Positions 1-7,318 of a stretch of 64,000 nucleotides of DNA are shown in pieces (position 1 is the stretch's first letter; every line of letters begins with the position of its first letter). The notes beneath the pieces were generated by a model, which saw only the letters and a program-made list of their open reading frames with translations, did no database searches and had not been told where the DNA came from. Made by a program: the position numbers and the translations under genes. Location: positions 3,309,501-3,373,500 of the forward strand of contig NZ_VIWT01000001.1 of assembly GCF_007829815.1 (NCBI RefSeq), written 5' to 3'. This stretch comes from Kitasatospora viridis. Lineage in GTDB: Bacteria; Actinomycetota; Actinomycetes; Streptomycetales; Streptomycetaceae.

Positions 1-405
1 GGAATCCCGCACACAGGGGCAGCTGTTCGCCTACTCTGGGGTGAGTCTGCGTCAGCTCCGCTCCGTGTGCGGCAAACACTCCTGTGAGTGTTGAGGGTTG
101 CCCGGTTTGACGGTGTATGAGGCGATTGCCGTGTTGCCTTGTCGGCGTCATATGCCCCCGGTTGGCGGGCGGTGGTCGCGCTGAGTGATGAAAGAAATGC
201 CCCGAGCAGCCGCAAGGCCTGCGACCTGCGATCACTCCAACGAGTGACCTGACCGGCACCCATAGTCCGATCGGGTCATTCGAGATTGGACCCCAAGGGG
301 CTGTTGCGCTCCGCCAATCTTCCGTAACGTCCTCAACTGGCAACGGTGAATATGCCGTTGCCGCCGTGGGGGAGCCTCGATTGAATCGGGAGAGGACGGC
401 GGGGC
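1..405. other. Upstream region of wblA, non-coding
   Basis: I see no supported gene here. It probably carries the wblA promoter and a leader. Two perfect inverted repeats stand out: a 7-bp repeat with a 4-nt loop at 75-92 (aacactc/gagtgtt), and an 8-bp stem with an 8-nt loop at 339-362 (ggcaacgg/ccgttgcc), 44 nt before the wblA start. The second may be a leader hairpin. Known control of wblA by BldD or AdpA in other Streptomyces cannot be confirmed from the sequence. Confidence 0.5.
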
Positions 406-729
406 ATGGGCTGGGTTGATGACTGGAGCGCGCAGGCTGCCTGCCGCACGAGTGATCCGGACGAACTGTTCGTCCAGGGGGCGGCGCAGAACCGGGCCAA
501 GGCGGTGTGCAGCGGGTGTCCGGTGCGCACCGAGTGCCTGGCGGACGCGCTGGACAACCGGGTGGAGTTCGGCGTCTGGGGCGGGATGACCGAGCGGGAA
601 CGCCGCGCGCTGCTGCGCCGCCGCCCGACGGTGATCTCCTGGCGCCGGCTGCTGGAGACCGCCCGGACGGAGTACGAGGAGTCCCTCGCCACCGGCGTGA
701 TCCTCTCGGACTACGCCCAGGCCGGCTGA
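406..729 (+). CDS. wblA: WhiB-family regulator, WblA type
   Basis: This 107-residue protein is a WhiB-like iron-sulfur regulator. The four cluster cysteines are C13, C35, C38 and C44 (spacing C-X21-C-X2-C-X5-C), followed by the family turn GVWGG at 56-60 and a basic DNA-binding stretch ERERRALLRRR. The N-terminus MGWVDDWSAQAACR and the neighbouring ArsA-like ATPase genes match WblA (SCO3579) of S. coelicolor as I remember it; WblA there represses antibiotic production and is needed for sporulation. The mycobacterial positional counterpart is WhiB4 (Rv3681c). The ATG at 406 follows a GGGAGAGG tract about 10 nt upstream. Family assignment is very secure; the WblA identity rests on sequence memory and context. 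Confidence 0.95.
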   Translation: MGWVDDWSAQAACRTSDPDELFVQGAAQNRAKAVCSGCPVRTECLADALDNRVEFGVWGGMTERERRALLRRRPTVISWRRLLETARTEYEESLATGVILSDYAQAG

Positions 730-784
730 GCCCGCGCCGAGGCGAGCCGGGCGACCCCGCGGGGCCGCCCGCCGCGACCGGCGC

Positions 785-799
785 GGAGCCGTCGGCTCC
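785..799. terminator. Weak hairpin between convergent wblA and ArsA-like gene
   Basis: A short perfect stem (ggagcc/ggctcc) with a 3-nt loop sits between the convergent 3' ends at 729 and 812. It is embedded in GC-rich sequence and has no U tract, so it is only a weak terminator candidate. Confidence 0.3.
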
Positions 800-811
800 C
801 CACCGGCCGGA

Positions 812-1984
812 TCAGTCGGCGTCCCGCGCCAGCTGACGGCCGATCAGCCGCAGCCCGTCCAGGTCGTGCACGTCACCGGCCAGCGCCGGCACCTCGATGA
901 TCGGCACGTCCGGGTAGACCGACACGAACCGGTCCCTGGTCCGCCGCTCACGGTCCATCACCTCGACCCGCTCGGCGTGCAGCCGGAGCAGTCCGGCCGC
1001 CAGGGCCTCGGCCCGGGCCTGCCGCGGCTCGTGGTCCGCGCCGTTCTCCTCCAGCGCCTGTGCCGCGGCCCGCGCCCGCTCCGCGGTCAGCTGCGCCGCG
1101 CCCGTGCCGTGCACCCGGTTGAGCACCAGCCCGGCCAGCGGCATCCGGTCCGCGGCCAGCCGGTCCACGAAGTAGGCGGCCTCGCGCAGCGCGTCCCGCT
1201 CCGGCGCGGCGACCACCAGGAAGGCCGTGCCGTCCGCCTTGAGCAGCTGGTAGGTGCCCTCCGCGCGCTCCCGGAAGCCGCCGAACATCGAGTCCATCGC
1301 GGCCACGAAGGTCTGCAGGTCGGTCAGCAGCTGGGCGCCGAAGATCTTGCCCAGGGTGCCGGTGAGCAGCCCCATCCCGACGTTGAGGAACTTCATCGCG
1401 CTGCGCCCGCCGACCTTGGCCGGGGCCATCAGGATCCGGATGATCTTCCCGTCCAGGAACGAGCCGAGCCGCCCGGGGGCGTCCAGGAAGTCCAGCGCCG
1501 AGCGGGAGGGCGGGGTGTCCACCACGATCAGGTCCCACTCGCCGGCGGCCCGCAGCTGGCCCAGCTTCTCCATCGCCATGTACTCCTGGGTGCCGGCGAA
1601 CCCGGCCGAGAGCGACTGGTAGAAGGGGTTCTCCAGGATCGCCCGGGCCCGCTCCGGGTCGGCGTGCGCCAGCACGACCTCGTCGAAGGTCCGCTTCATG
1701 TCGAGCATCATGGCGTGCAGCTCGCCGGGACCCTCGCCGATGCGGGCGCCCTTCACCGGGCGGGGCGTGTTGTCCAGCTCGGTCAGGCCCATCGACTGGG
1801 CCAGCCGCTTGGCCGGGTCGATGGTCAGCACCACGGTTCGCCGGCCGCGCTCCGCCGCCCGCAGGCCGATCGCCGCGGCGGTGGTGGTCTTGCCGACTCC
1901 GCCGGAACCGCAGCAGACCACGATCCGGGTCCGCGGGTCGTCGATCAGGCGGTCCAGGTCGAGTCCGGTCGGCGCGCCGCTCAT
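812..1984 (-). CDS. ArsA/Get3-like ATPase, second subunit of pair
   Basis: This 390-residue P-loop ATPase belongs to the ArsA/Get3 branch of the SIMIBI class. The Walker A loop GSGGVGKT lies at residues 26-33 and the switch-like DTPPSRSALDF at about 155. The signature lysine seen in most ArsA/MinD proteins (KGGxGK) is a serine here (S27), unlike the partner encoded upstream. The start ATG overlaps the partner's stop codon (ATGA, 1981-1984), so the two are translationally coupled and probably form a heterodimer. Mycobacterial homologues are Rv3679/Rv3680. No arsenic genes lie nearby, so arsenite export is unlikely. A membrane-protein targeting or stress role is inference. Confidence 0.9.
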   Translation of the reverse strand: MSGAPTGLDLDRLIDDPRTRIVVCCGSGGVGKTTTAAAIGLRAAERGRRTVVLTIDPAKRLAQSMGLTELDNTPRPVKGARIGEGPGELHAMMLDMKRTFDEVVLAHADPERARAILENPFYQSLSAGFAGTQEYMAMEKLGQLRAAGEWDLIVVDTPPSRSALDFLDAPGRLGSFLDGKIIRILMAPAKVGGRSAMKFLNVGMGLLTGTLGKIFGAQLLTDLQTFVAAMDSMFGGFRERAEGTYQLLKADGTAFLVVAAPERDALREAAYFVDRLAADRMPLAGLVLNRVHGTGAAQLTAERARAAAQALEENGADHEPRQARAEALAAGLLRLHAERVEVMDRERRTRDRFVSVYPDVPIIEVPALAGDVHDLDGLRLIGRQLARDAD

Positions 1985-3015
1985 GCCGCTCCCTGTCGCT
2001 TGAGTTCACCGGCCAGCTCGTAGAGGCCGCCGAGGTCGACGCCCCCGCTGAGCAGCGGGAGCTCGTAGCCGGGCAGGTCCAGCGCGGCCAGTTCGGCCCG
2101 CTGCTGCTGTTCCAGGGCGACCCGTTCGGCGTGCTCGCGGGCCTGGTCCAGCAGCGGGTCGAGCAGCGGCTCGACCGCCGAGCGCCGGGTCGCGGCGGAC
2201 CGCGAGCGCCCGCCCAGACCGGCCTCGACCAGCGCCTGGGCCACCTCCTCGCGGTGGTCGCCGTGCGCCGCGTCGACGGCCGCCGCGTCCAGCACCGGCG
2301 GCCGGACCATGTTCACCAGCACCCCGCCGACCGGCAGCCCGGCCTCGCGCAGCTCGGCGAAGCCGTCCACCGTCTCCTGCACCGGCATCTCCTCCAGCAG
2401 GGTGACCAGGTGCACCGCCGTCTCGGGCGACTTCAACACGCCCATCACGGCCTGCGCCTGACTGTGTATCGGACCGAACCGGGCCAGTCCGGCGACCTCG
2501 GAGTTGACGTTCAGGAACCTGGTGAGCCGTCCGGTCGGCGGCGCGTCCATCACCACCGCGTCGTACACCCGCCGCCCGTCCGGCCCCTTGCGGCGGGCCG
2601 CCTCGCAGGCCTTCCCGGTGAGCAGCACGTCCCGGACCCCGGGCGCGACGGTGGTCGCGAAGTCCACGAAGCCGACCTTCTGCAGCGCCTTCCCGGCCCG
2701 GCCGAGCTTGTAGAACATGTCCAGGTACTCCAGCAGCGCCTGCTCGGTGTCGATGGCCAGCGCGTAGAGGTCGCCGGCGGTCTTCGGCCCCGGCAGCCCG
2801 AGCTGGCTGCTGGTGACCCCGGCCACCCGGCGCTCCTCGTAGGGCAGTGCGGCGATGCCGAACAGCTCGGCGATGCCCTGCCGCCCCTCCACCTCGATCA
2901 GCAGCGTCCGGCGCCCCTCGGCGGCCAGCGCCAGCGCGAGTGCGGCGGCCAGCGTGGTCTTGCCGGTGCCGCCCTTGCCGCTCACCACATGCAGCCGTAC
3001 GCCCTCCCAGTCCAC
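1981..3015 (-). CDS. ArsA/Get3-like ATPase, first subunit of pair
   Basis: The 344-residue product has the full deviant Walker A loop SGKGGTGKTT at residues 12-21, with signature lysine K14 and catalytic-loop lysine K19, and a switch motif VMDAPPTGRLTRF. I chose the GTG at 3015 because GGAGAGG lies 4-5 nt upstream and the Walker loop then begins near residue 12, as is usual; longer in-frame starts lack a ribosome binding site and family similarity. The gene overlaps the next one by four bases. The two ATPases differ at the signature lysine, suggesting an asymmetric dimer. The actual cargo is unknown. Confidence 0.9.
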   Translation of the reverse strand: MDWEGVRLHVVSGKGGTGKTTLAAALALALAAEGRRTLLIEVEGRQGIAELFGIAALPYEERRVAGVTSSQLGLPGPKTAGDLYALAIDTEQALLEYLDMFYKLGRAGKALQKVGFVDFATTVAPGVRDVLLTGKACEAARRKGPDGRRVYDAVVMDAPPTGRLTRFLNVNSEVAGLARFGPIHSQAQAVMGVLKSPETAVHLVTLLEEMPVQETVDGFAELREAGLPVGGVLVNMVRPPVLDAAAVDAAHGDHREEVAQALVEAGLGGRSRSAATRRSAVEPLLDPLLDQAREHAERVALEQQQRAELAALDLPGYELPLLSGGVDLGGLYELAGELKRQGAA

Positions 3016-3158
3016 GCTGCCTCTCCGTCCGCTCGGGATCCCTCCTCGCGAGCGTAACCAGCGGCCGCACCGGATGCCGGGAGCATCCGGCCACGGAGCC
3101 GGTCGGTACACCGCTTTGTGTCCTACCTCACATCGCCGCCGGCGCCTGTCCGACCGTC

Positions 3159-3171
3159 TAGAGTCAGCTCC
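3159..3171 (+). promoter_or_regulatory. TANNNT -10 box for a leaderless start
   Basis: TAGAGT at 3159-3164 lies 7 nt before the ATG at 3172, and no Shine-Dalgarno sequence precedes that ATG. This spacing places the predicted transcription start on the A of the ATG. No clear -35 hexamer is visible. Confidence 0.5.
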
Positions 3172-3327
3172 ATGACCAAGTGGGAATACGTGACGGTGCC
3201 GCTGCTGGTGCACGCGACCAAGCAGATCCTCGACACCTGGGGCGAGGACGGCTGGGAGCTCGTCCAGGTGGTACCCGGGCCGAACTCCGAGCAGCTGGTG
3301 GCCTACCTGAAGCGGGAGAAGAGCTGA
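3172..3327 (+). CDS. DUF4177 small protein
   Basis: This 51-residue protein begins MTKWEYVTVPLL and has the DUF4177 signature of a WEY start, a central GWELVQV and a final YLKRE. The function of the family is unknown. The next gene (RidA) starts on the last base of its stop codon (TGATG), so the two are coupled. The same pair sits next to the ArsA-like genes in mycobacteria (Rv3678A/Rv3678c, from memory). The start at 3172 is preferred over an upstream in-frame start because it gives the conserved N-terminus and sits 7 nt after a TANNNT box. Confidence 0.85.
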   Translation: MTKWEYVTVPLLVHATKQILDTWGEDGWELVQVVPGPNSEQLVAYLKREKS

Positions 3328-3791
3328 TGGGCGCGGTGGAGAGCCGGCTGGCCGAGCTGGGCCTGACCCTGCCGGAGGTCGCCAAGCCGGTCGCCGCCTA
3401 CGTCCCGGCCGTGCGCAACGGCGACCAGGTGCTGACCAGCGGCCAGCTGCCGGTGGTCGGCGGCGTGCTGAAGCAGACCGGCAAGGTCGGCGCCGAGGTG
3501 ACCGCCGAGGAGGCCAAGGCGCTGGCGCAGATCTGCGCGCTCAACGCGCTGGCCGCCGTGAAGTCGGTGATCGGCGACCTGGACCTGATCGACCAGGTGG
3601 TCAAGGTGGTCGGCTTCGTCGCCTCCGCCCCCGACTTCACCGGCCAGCCGTCCGTGGTGAACGGCGCCAGCGAGCTGCTCGGCCAGGTGCTGGGCGAGGC
3701 CGGCGTGCACGCCCGCAGCGCGGTCGGCGTGGCGGTGCTGCCGCTGGACGCTCCCGTCGAGGTGGAGATCCAGGTCCGGGTCAAGGCCTGA
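3327..3791 (+). CDS. RidA/YjgF family protein
   Basis: The 154-residue product is a RidA (YER057c/UK114) family protein, a trimeric enamine/imine deaminase family that removes reactive enamines released by PLP enzymes. Visible family features are LTSGQLPV near residue 38, a central ALNALAAVKS helix, and the C-terminal EVEIQVRVKA strand. Length (about 150) fits the larger actinobacterial subgroup. It lacks the classic arginine-containing motif of catalytic RidA in an obvious form, so deaminase activity is not assured. It is coupled to the DUF4177 gene by TGATG overlap. Confidence 0.85.
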   Translation: MGAVESRLAELGLTLPEVAKPVAAYVPAVRNGDQVLTSGQLPVVGGVLKQTGKVGAEVTAEEAKALAQICALNALAAVKSVIGDLDLIDQVVKVVGFVASAPDFTGQPSVVNGASELLGQVLGEAGVHARSAVGVAVLPLDAPVEVEIQVRVKA

Positions 3792-3827
3792 TCCACAACC
3801 CTCTTCTCACCACCGTGCCCGGATGCG

Positions 3828-3839
3828 TAGCATCCGGGC
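3828..3839 (+). promoter_or_regulatory. TANNNT -10 box for a leaderless start
   Basis: TAGCAT at 3828-3833 ends 6 nt before the ATG at 3840, and no ribosome binding site is present. The -35 region is poor (TTCTCA near 3804). Confidence 0.45.
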
Positions 3840-4739
3840 ATGGCTGCTGAATCCGCCGGCCGCACCCGGCCCGCGCCCCAGATGCCGCCCGGTTGGCCGG
3901 CCCGGATCCGGGCCCTGGCCGCCGGACGGCTGACCCCCGCGCCGCCCAAGCCCTCGGCCACCGTGGTGCTGCTGCGCGACGGCGCCGACGGCCCGCAGGC
4001 CTACCTGCTGCGCCGGCGCAGCTCGATGGCGTTCGCCGCGGGGATGTACGCCTACCCGGGCGGCAAGGTCGACCCGCGGGACGCCGAGGCGGTGTCCTCG
4101 GCCGAGCAGCCCGACTGGGCCGGGCCGAGCCCCGAGGAGTGGGCCGACCGGCTCGGCGTCGACCCGGCGACGGCCCGGGCGGTGGTCTGCGCCGCGGTCC
4201 GGGAGACCTTCGAGGAGGCCGGCGTGCTGCTGGCCGGCCCGGACGCCGCGACCATCGCACCGGAGCGGGACTGGACGGCCGAGCGGGCCGCGCTGGAGGC
4301 GCACGAGCTCTCCTTCGCCGATTTCCTGCACGAGCACCGGCTGGTGCTGCGCAGCGACCTGCTGGCCGGCTGGGCCCGCTGGATCACCCCCGCCTTCGAG
4401 GACGGCCGCTTCGACACCTGGTTCTTCGTCGCCGCGCTGCCGGCCGGGCAGCGGGCCGCACGGGAGGTGGGGGAGGCCGACCGGGTGGCCTGGCTGACCC
4501 CGGCCGAGGCGGTCCGCGGCCACGCGGAGGGCCGCTACGGCATGCTGCCGCCGACCGTGTCGGTGCTGCGCGAGCTGCTGCCGGTGCGCAGCGCGGCCGA
4601 GGCGCTCACGGCCGCCGGGACACGGACCCTGACCCCCGTGCTGGGAGAGGCCGAGCTGATGGGGGATCGTATGACCATCCGGTGGTCTGGGTATGACGAG
4701 CTGACCATCGACGGACACTTCCCCGAAGAAGACTCCTGA
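3840..4739 (+). CDS. NUDIX hydrolase
   Basis: The 299-residue protein has a NUDIX fold with the catalytic box split by an insertion: GGKVDPRD near residue 77 and, after about 40 residues, AVRETFEEAGVLL, which supplies the metal-binding glutamates. This long-insert form resembles eukaryotic NUDT19-like and actinobacterial large NUDIX proteins, some of which act on CoA derivatives; the substrate here is unknown. Start ATG 3840 lacks a Shine-Dalgarno sequence but follows a TANNNT box. The gene opens a likely operon with a 59-codon ORF and an MBL hydrolase gene. Confidence 0.85.
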   Translation: MAAESAGRTRPAPQMPPGWPARIRALAAGRLTPAPPKPSATVVLLRDGADGPQAYLLRRRSSMAFAAGMYAYPGGKVDPRDAEAVSSAEQPDWAGPSPEEWADRLGVDPATARAVVCAAVRETFEEAGVLLAGPDAATIAPERDWTAERAALEAHELSFADFLHEHRLVLRSDLLAGWARWITPAFEDGRFDTWFFVAALPAGQRAAREVGEADRVAWLTPAEAVRGHAEGRYGMLPPTVSVLRELLPVRSAAEALTAAGTRTLTPVLGEAELMGDRMTIRWSGYDELTIDGHFPEEDS

Positions 4740-4770
4740 CCGACTGACCAGACGAAGGAAGGGCAGAACG

Positions 4771-4950
4771 ATGAACCACAACGACGTGGCTCGCGTGCGC
4801 GACCTCCCCGCCCGCCGCCTCGACCCCCGCCCGCTCGGCCGCCCGTTGGGCTGCGACAGCGCGGACCCGGTCGCCGAGACGGCCCCGCGCTGCCTGGTCC
4901 GCCCCCACGACTCCCGTCCACTGGTCCGCACCATCGAGGGCGGCCGGTGA
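4771..4950 (+). CDS. Small ORF between NUDIX and MBL genes
   Basis: This 59-codon ORF starts MNHNDVARVRDLPARR at 4771 after a purine-rich GAAGGAAGGG ribosome binding site about 7 nt upstream. Its stop codon TGA overlaps the GTG start of the MBL gene (GTGA, 4947-4950), the classic arrangement for translational coupling. The product is arginine- and proline-rich, with two cysteines (a GCDS and an RCLV context) and no membrane segment. I recognise no family. It may be a real small protein or a coupling ORF; conservation in related genomes would decide. Confidence 0.55.
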   Translation: MNHNDVARVRDLPARRLDPRPLGRPLGCDSADPVAETAPRCLVRPHDSRPLVRTIEGGR

Positions 4951-5768
4951 GCAGCGGCCTGCCCGGGAACCCCGCCGACACCGTCGGCGGGGCCGCCACC
5001 GCCCGCGCGCTCTGCGTGCTGGCGCCCAACCCGTCCCCGATGACGCTGGACGGCACCAACACCTGGCTGCTCTGCGAGCCGGGCTCGGACCAGGTGGTGG
5101 TGGTCGACCCCGGACCGCAGGACGAGGGCCACCTGCGGGCCGTGATCGACGCGGCCGAGCGGCAGGGCCGCCGGATCGCGCTCACCCTGCTCACCCACGG
5201 GCACGCCGACCACGCGGCCGGCGCCGCCCGGTTCGCCGAACTGACCGGCACCCAGGTGCGCGCCCTCGACCCGGCCCACCGGCTCGGCGAGGAGGGCCTG
5301 ACGGGCGGTCAGGTGATCGAGGTCGGCGGTCTGGAACTGCGGGTGGTCGCCACCCCCGGGCACACCTCCGACTCGCTCACCTTCCACCTGCCGGCCGACG
5401 GCGCGATCCTCACCGGCGACACCGTGCTCGGCCGGGGCACCACCATGGTCGCCCACCCGGACGGGGTGCTCGGCGACTACCTGGACTCACTGCGCAGGCT
5501 GCGCACCCTGGCCGGCGAGCACGGGGTGCGCACCGTGCTGCCCGGCCACGGGCCGGTGCTGGCGGACGCGCTGGGCAGCGTCGAGTACTACCTGGCCCAC
5601 CGGGCGGCCCGGCTGGCCCAGGTGGAGACGGCCGTGGAGGCCGGCTGCCGGACCGCCGAGGAGGTGGTGGCCCGGGTCTACGCGGACGTCGACCGCGCGC
5701 TCTGGCCGGCCGCCGAACTCTCGGTCCGGGCCCAGCTGCGGTACCTGGAGGACCACGGGCTCATCTAG
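4947..5768 (+). CDS. MBL-fold metallo-hydrolase
   Basis: The 273-residue protein is a metallo-beta-lactamase-fold hydrolase of the LACTB2/Rv3677c type. The metal motif HGHADH occupies residues 84-89 and further ligands are in ATPGHTSDSL, LTGDTVLG and LPGHGPV. The C-terminal helical domain is the winged-helix extension seen in LACTB2, a single-strand RNA endoribonuclease, so a nuclease role is possible, but many members are uncharacterised. No signal peptide is present, so it is cytoplasmic. The GTG start overlaps the stop of the preceding small ORF. Confidence 0.88.
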   Translation: MSSGLPGNPADTVGGAATARALCVLAPNPSPMTLDGTNTWLLCEPGSDQVVVVDPGPQDEGHLRAVIDAAERQGRRIALTLLTHGHADHAAGAARFAELTGTQVRALDPAHRLGEEGLTGGQVIEVGGLELRVVATPGHTSDSLTFHLPADGAILTGDTVLGRGTTMVAHPDGVLGDYLDSLRRLRTLAGEHGVRTVLPGHGPVLADALGSVEYYLAHRAARLAQVETAVEAGCRTAEEVVARVYADVDRALWPAAELSVRAQLRYLEDHGLI

Positions 5769-5784
5769 GCCCTCCGGCGGGCCT
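5767..5784. terminator. Short hairpin between convergent MBL gene and crp
   Basis: A 6-bp stem (aggccc/gggcct) with a 6-nt loop overlaps the MBL stop codon and lies in the 51-nt gap between convergent genes. It is a weak bidirectional terminator candidate. Confidence 0.35.
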
Positions 5785-5819
5785 GAGCACGTGGTCCTCT
5801 GGCGGGGTCCGACGCAGGG

Positions 5820-6494
5820 TCAGCGGGACCGGCGGGACAGCCGCTCGACGTCCAGCAGCACCACGGCGCGGGCCTCCAGCTTCAGCCAGCCGCGGCCGGC
5901 GAAGTCGGCCAGCGCCTTGTTGACCGTCTCGCGGGAGGCGCCGACCAGCTGGGCCAGCTCCTCCTGGGTCAGGTCGTGGGCGACGTGGATGCCCTCCTCG
6001 GACTGCACGCCGAACCGGCGGGACAGGTCCAGCAGCGCCTTGGCCACCCGGCCCGGCACGTCGGAGAAGACCAGGTCGCTCATCACGTCGTTGGTGCGGC
6101 GCAGCCGGCGGGCGATCGCGCGCAGCAGGGCGATCGACACCTCGGGGCGGGCGTGCAGCCAGGGCTGCAGGTCGCCGTGGCCCAGGCCGAGCAGCTTGAC
6201 CTCGGTGAGCGCGCTGGCGGTGGCGGTGCGCGGGCCCGGGTCGAAGAGCGACAGCTCACCGATCATCTCGCTGGGGCCGAGCACGGCCAGCATGTTCTCC
6301 CGGCCGTCGGGCGAGGCGCGGTGCAGCTTCACCTTCCCCTCGGCGACCACGTACAGCCGGTCACCCGGGTCGCCCTCGTGGAAGAGCGACTCGCCCCGCG
6401 CGAGGGTCACCTCGGTCATGGAAGCGCGCAGCTCGCCGGCCTGTTCGTCGTCGAGCGCCGCGAAGAGCGCGGCGCGCCGCAGAACATCGTCCAC
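5820..6494 (-). CDS. crp: Crp/Fnr-family regulator Crp
   Basis: This 224-residue protein matches the actinobacterial cAMP receptor protein (SCO3571/Rv3676 type). The N-terminal cyclic-nucleotide domain includes GESLFHEGDPGDRLYVV and the phosphate-binding cassette IGELSLFDPGPRTATA with the conserved arginine. The C-terminal helix-turn-helix contains TQEELAQLVGASRETVNKAL. I start it at the GTG at 6494, which follows AAGGAGG by six bases and gives the known length. In S. coelicolor Crp controls germination and antibiotic clusters. A site fitting the published Streptomyces Crp consensus lies 59 bp upstream. Confidence 0.96.
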   Translation of the reverse strand: MDDVLRRAALFAALDDEQAGELRASMTEVTLARGESLFHEGDPGDRLYVVAEGKVKLHRASPDGRENMLAVLGPSEMIGELSLFDPGPRTATASALTEVKLLGLGHGDLQPWLHARPEVSIALLRAIARRLRRTNDVMSDLVFSDVPGRVAKALLDLSRRFGVQSEEGIHVAHDLTQEELAQLVGASRETVNKALADFAGRGWLKLEARAVVLLDVERLSRRSR

Positions 6495-6552
6495 GTGCTT
6501 CCTCCTTCTCGGCCGACCGCCGTGTGGAGGCGGGCGGTCACGTGCTGAAACA

Positions 6553-6566
6553 GTGCTATACGTCAC
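6553..6566. promoter_or_regulatory. Putative Crp binding site upstream of crp
   Basis: GTGCTATACGTCAC fits GTG-N6-GNCAC, the Crp consensus I recall for S. coelicolor. It lies 59-72 bp upstream of the crp start and about 150 bp before the divergent gene at 6714, so it suits autoregulation and perhaps control of both genes. The rest of 6495-6713 has no gene. Confidence 0.5.
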
Positions 6567-6678
6567 CAAGCATGGCGCATGTCGCTCCGATCATATGAGG
6601 AGGGGGTGCGCAGTGGAGGGCGGTACGCGGCCATCCGTACGCATCGGTAGCCGCGTGTCCGAGGGCCGGACGGCACTC

Positions 6679-6713
6679 TTGAGCGGGGCGGCAGCCGGAA
6701 CTACCGTCCGTCC
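6679..6713 (+). promoter_or_regulatory. Leaderless promoter (-35 TTGAGC, -10 TACCGT)
   Basis: TTGAGC (6679-6684), a 17-nt spacer and TACCGT (6702-6707) end 6 nt before the ATG at 6714. No Shine-Dalgarno sequence is present. This is the best-formed of the leaderless promoters in the window. Confidence 0.6.
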
Positions 6714-7199
6714 ATGGCATTCACCGAGAAACTCCTGTGGGCACCCGGGCCGGTCCAGGTGGGCGGCTACCGGCTGAAGCGCTACCACATCGGCTCCGAT
6801 CCCGCCGGTCTCGATCCGGCGGTGGAGAAGGCGGCCTACTCCGTACTGCCCGACCTGCTGCCCGCGCCGGACACCTCCCTCAAGGCCGGCTTCGTCGTGG
6901 TCCACCAGGGCGAGGGCAGCGACGCCTACGTCAGCGCCTACTGCTGGACCCGGGGGAGCGCGCTCAGCTTCGCCGGCGCGGCGGCCGGCCAGCCCGCGCT
7001 CGGCTGCCCGGACCTGAGCCCCACCCACTTCGTCCGGCTCACCCGCCCGCTGGTCGGCCACGTCTGGGAGCTCGCCCCGCTGCGGCACGAGCGGGACACC
7101 TGGGTCCGCCACCTGCTCGCCCCCGAGCGCCCGGACCTGGAGGGCTACCTCGCCGACCACTACCGCGAGGGCAGCACCGGCCCGGACCCGCTCGGCTGA
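6714..7199 (+). CDS. Conserved hypothetical protein, 161 residues
   Basis: This soluble protein has no signal peptide and no family motif that I recognise. It is rich in aromatic and acidic residues, with one stretch of tryptophans and prolines (VGHVWELAPL, RDTWVRHLL). Its place between crp and nth, divergent from crp, and its well-formed promoter argue that it is a genuine gene. The product resembles streptomycete hypothetical proteins annotated only by position. Its function is unknown. Confidence 0.75.
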   Translation: MAFTEKLLWAPGPVQVGGYRLKRYHIGSDPAGLDPAVEKAAYSVLPDLLPAPDTSLKAGFVVVHQGEGSDAYVSAYCWTRGSALSFAGAAAGQPALGCPDLSPTHFVRLTRPLVGHVWELAPLRHERDTWVRHLLAPERPDLEGYLADHYREGSTGPDPLG

Positions 7200-7306
7200 T
7201 CCCGCCGGCCGGGCCCGCCCCGGGGCCCCGACCCGACCCGCACGCCGTCGGGGCCGCACCCGGGCCGGAGTGGATCAACCGCCCACGGGCGGTCGGGTCC
7301 GCGGCG

Positions 7307-7318
7307 TAGCCTTCCTGC
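7307..7318 (+). promoter_or_regulatory. TANNNT -10 box for a leaderless nth start
   Basis: TAGCCT at 7307-7312 ends 6 nt before the nth ATG at 7319. No Shine-Dalgarno sequence precedes the start codon, and no good -35 is visible. Confidence 0.45.

Noticed and set aside
812..3015. The ArsA-like pair as an arsenical resistance operon
   Set aside because: No ArsB, ArsC or ArsR genes are present and the genes sit in a conserved core block.
3807..5456. A 549-codon minus-strand frame over the NUDIX-MBL region
   Set aside because: It is antisense to two clear enzyme genes and to the coupled small ORF, with no recognisable domain.
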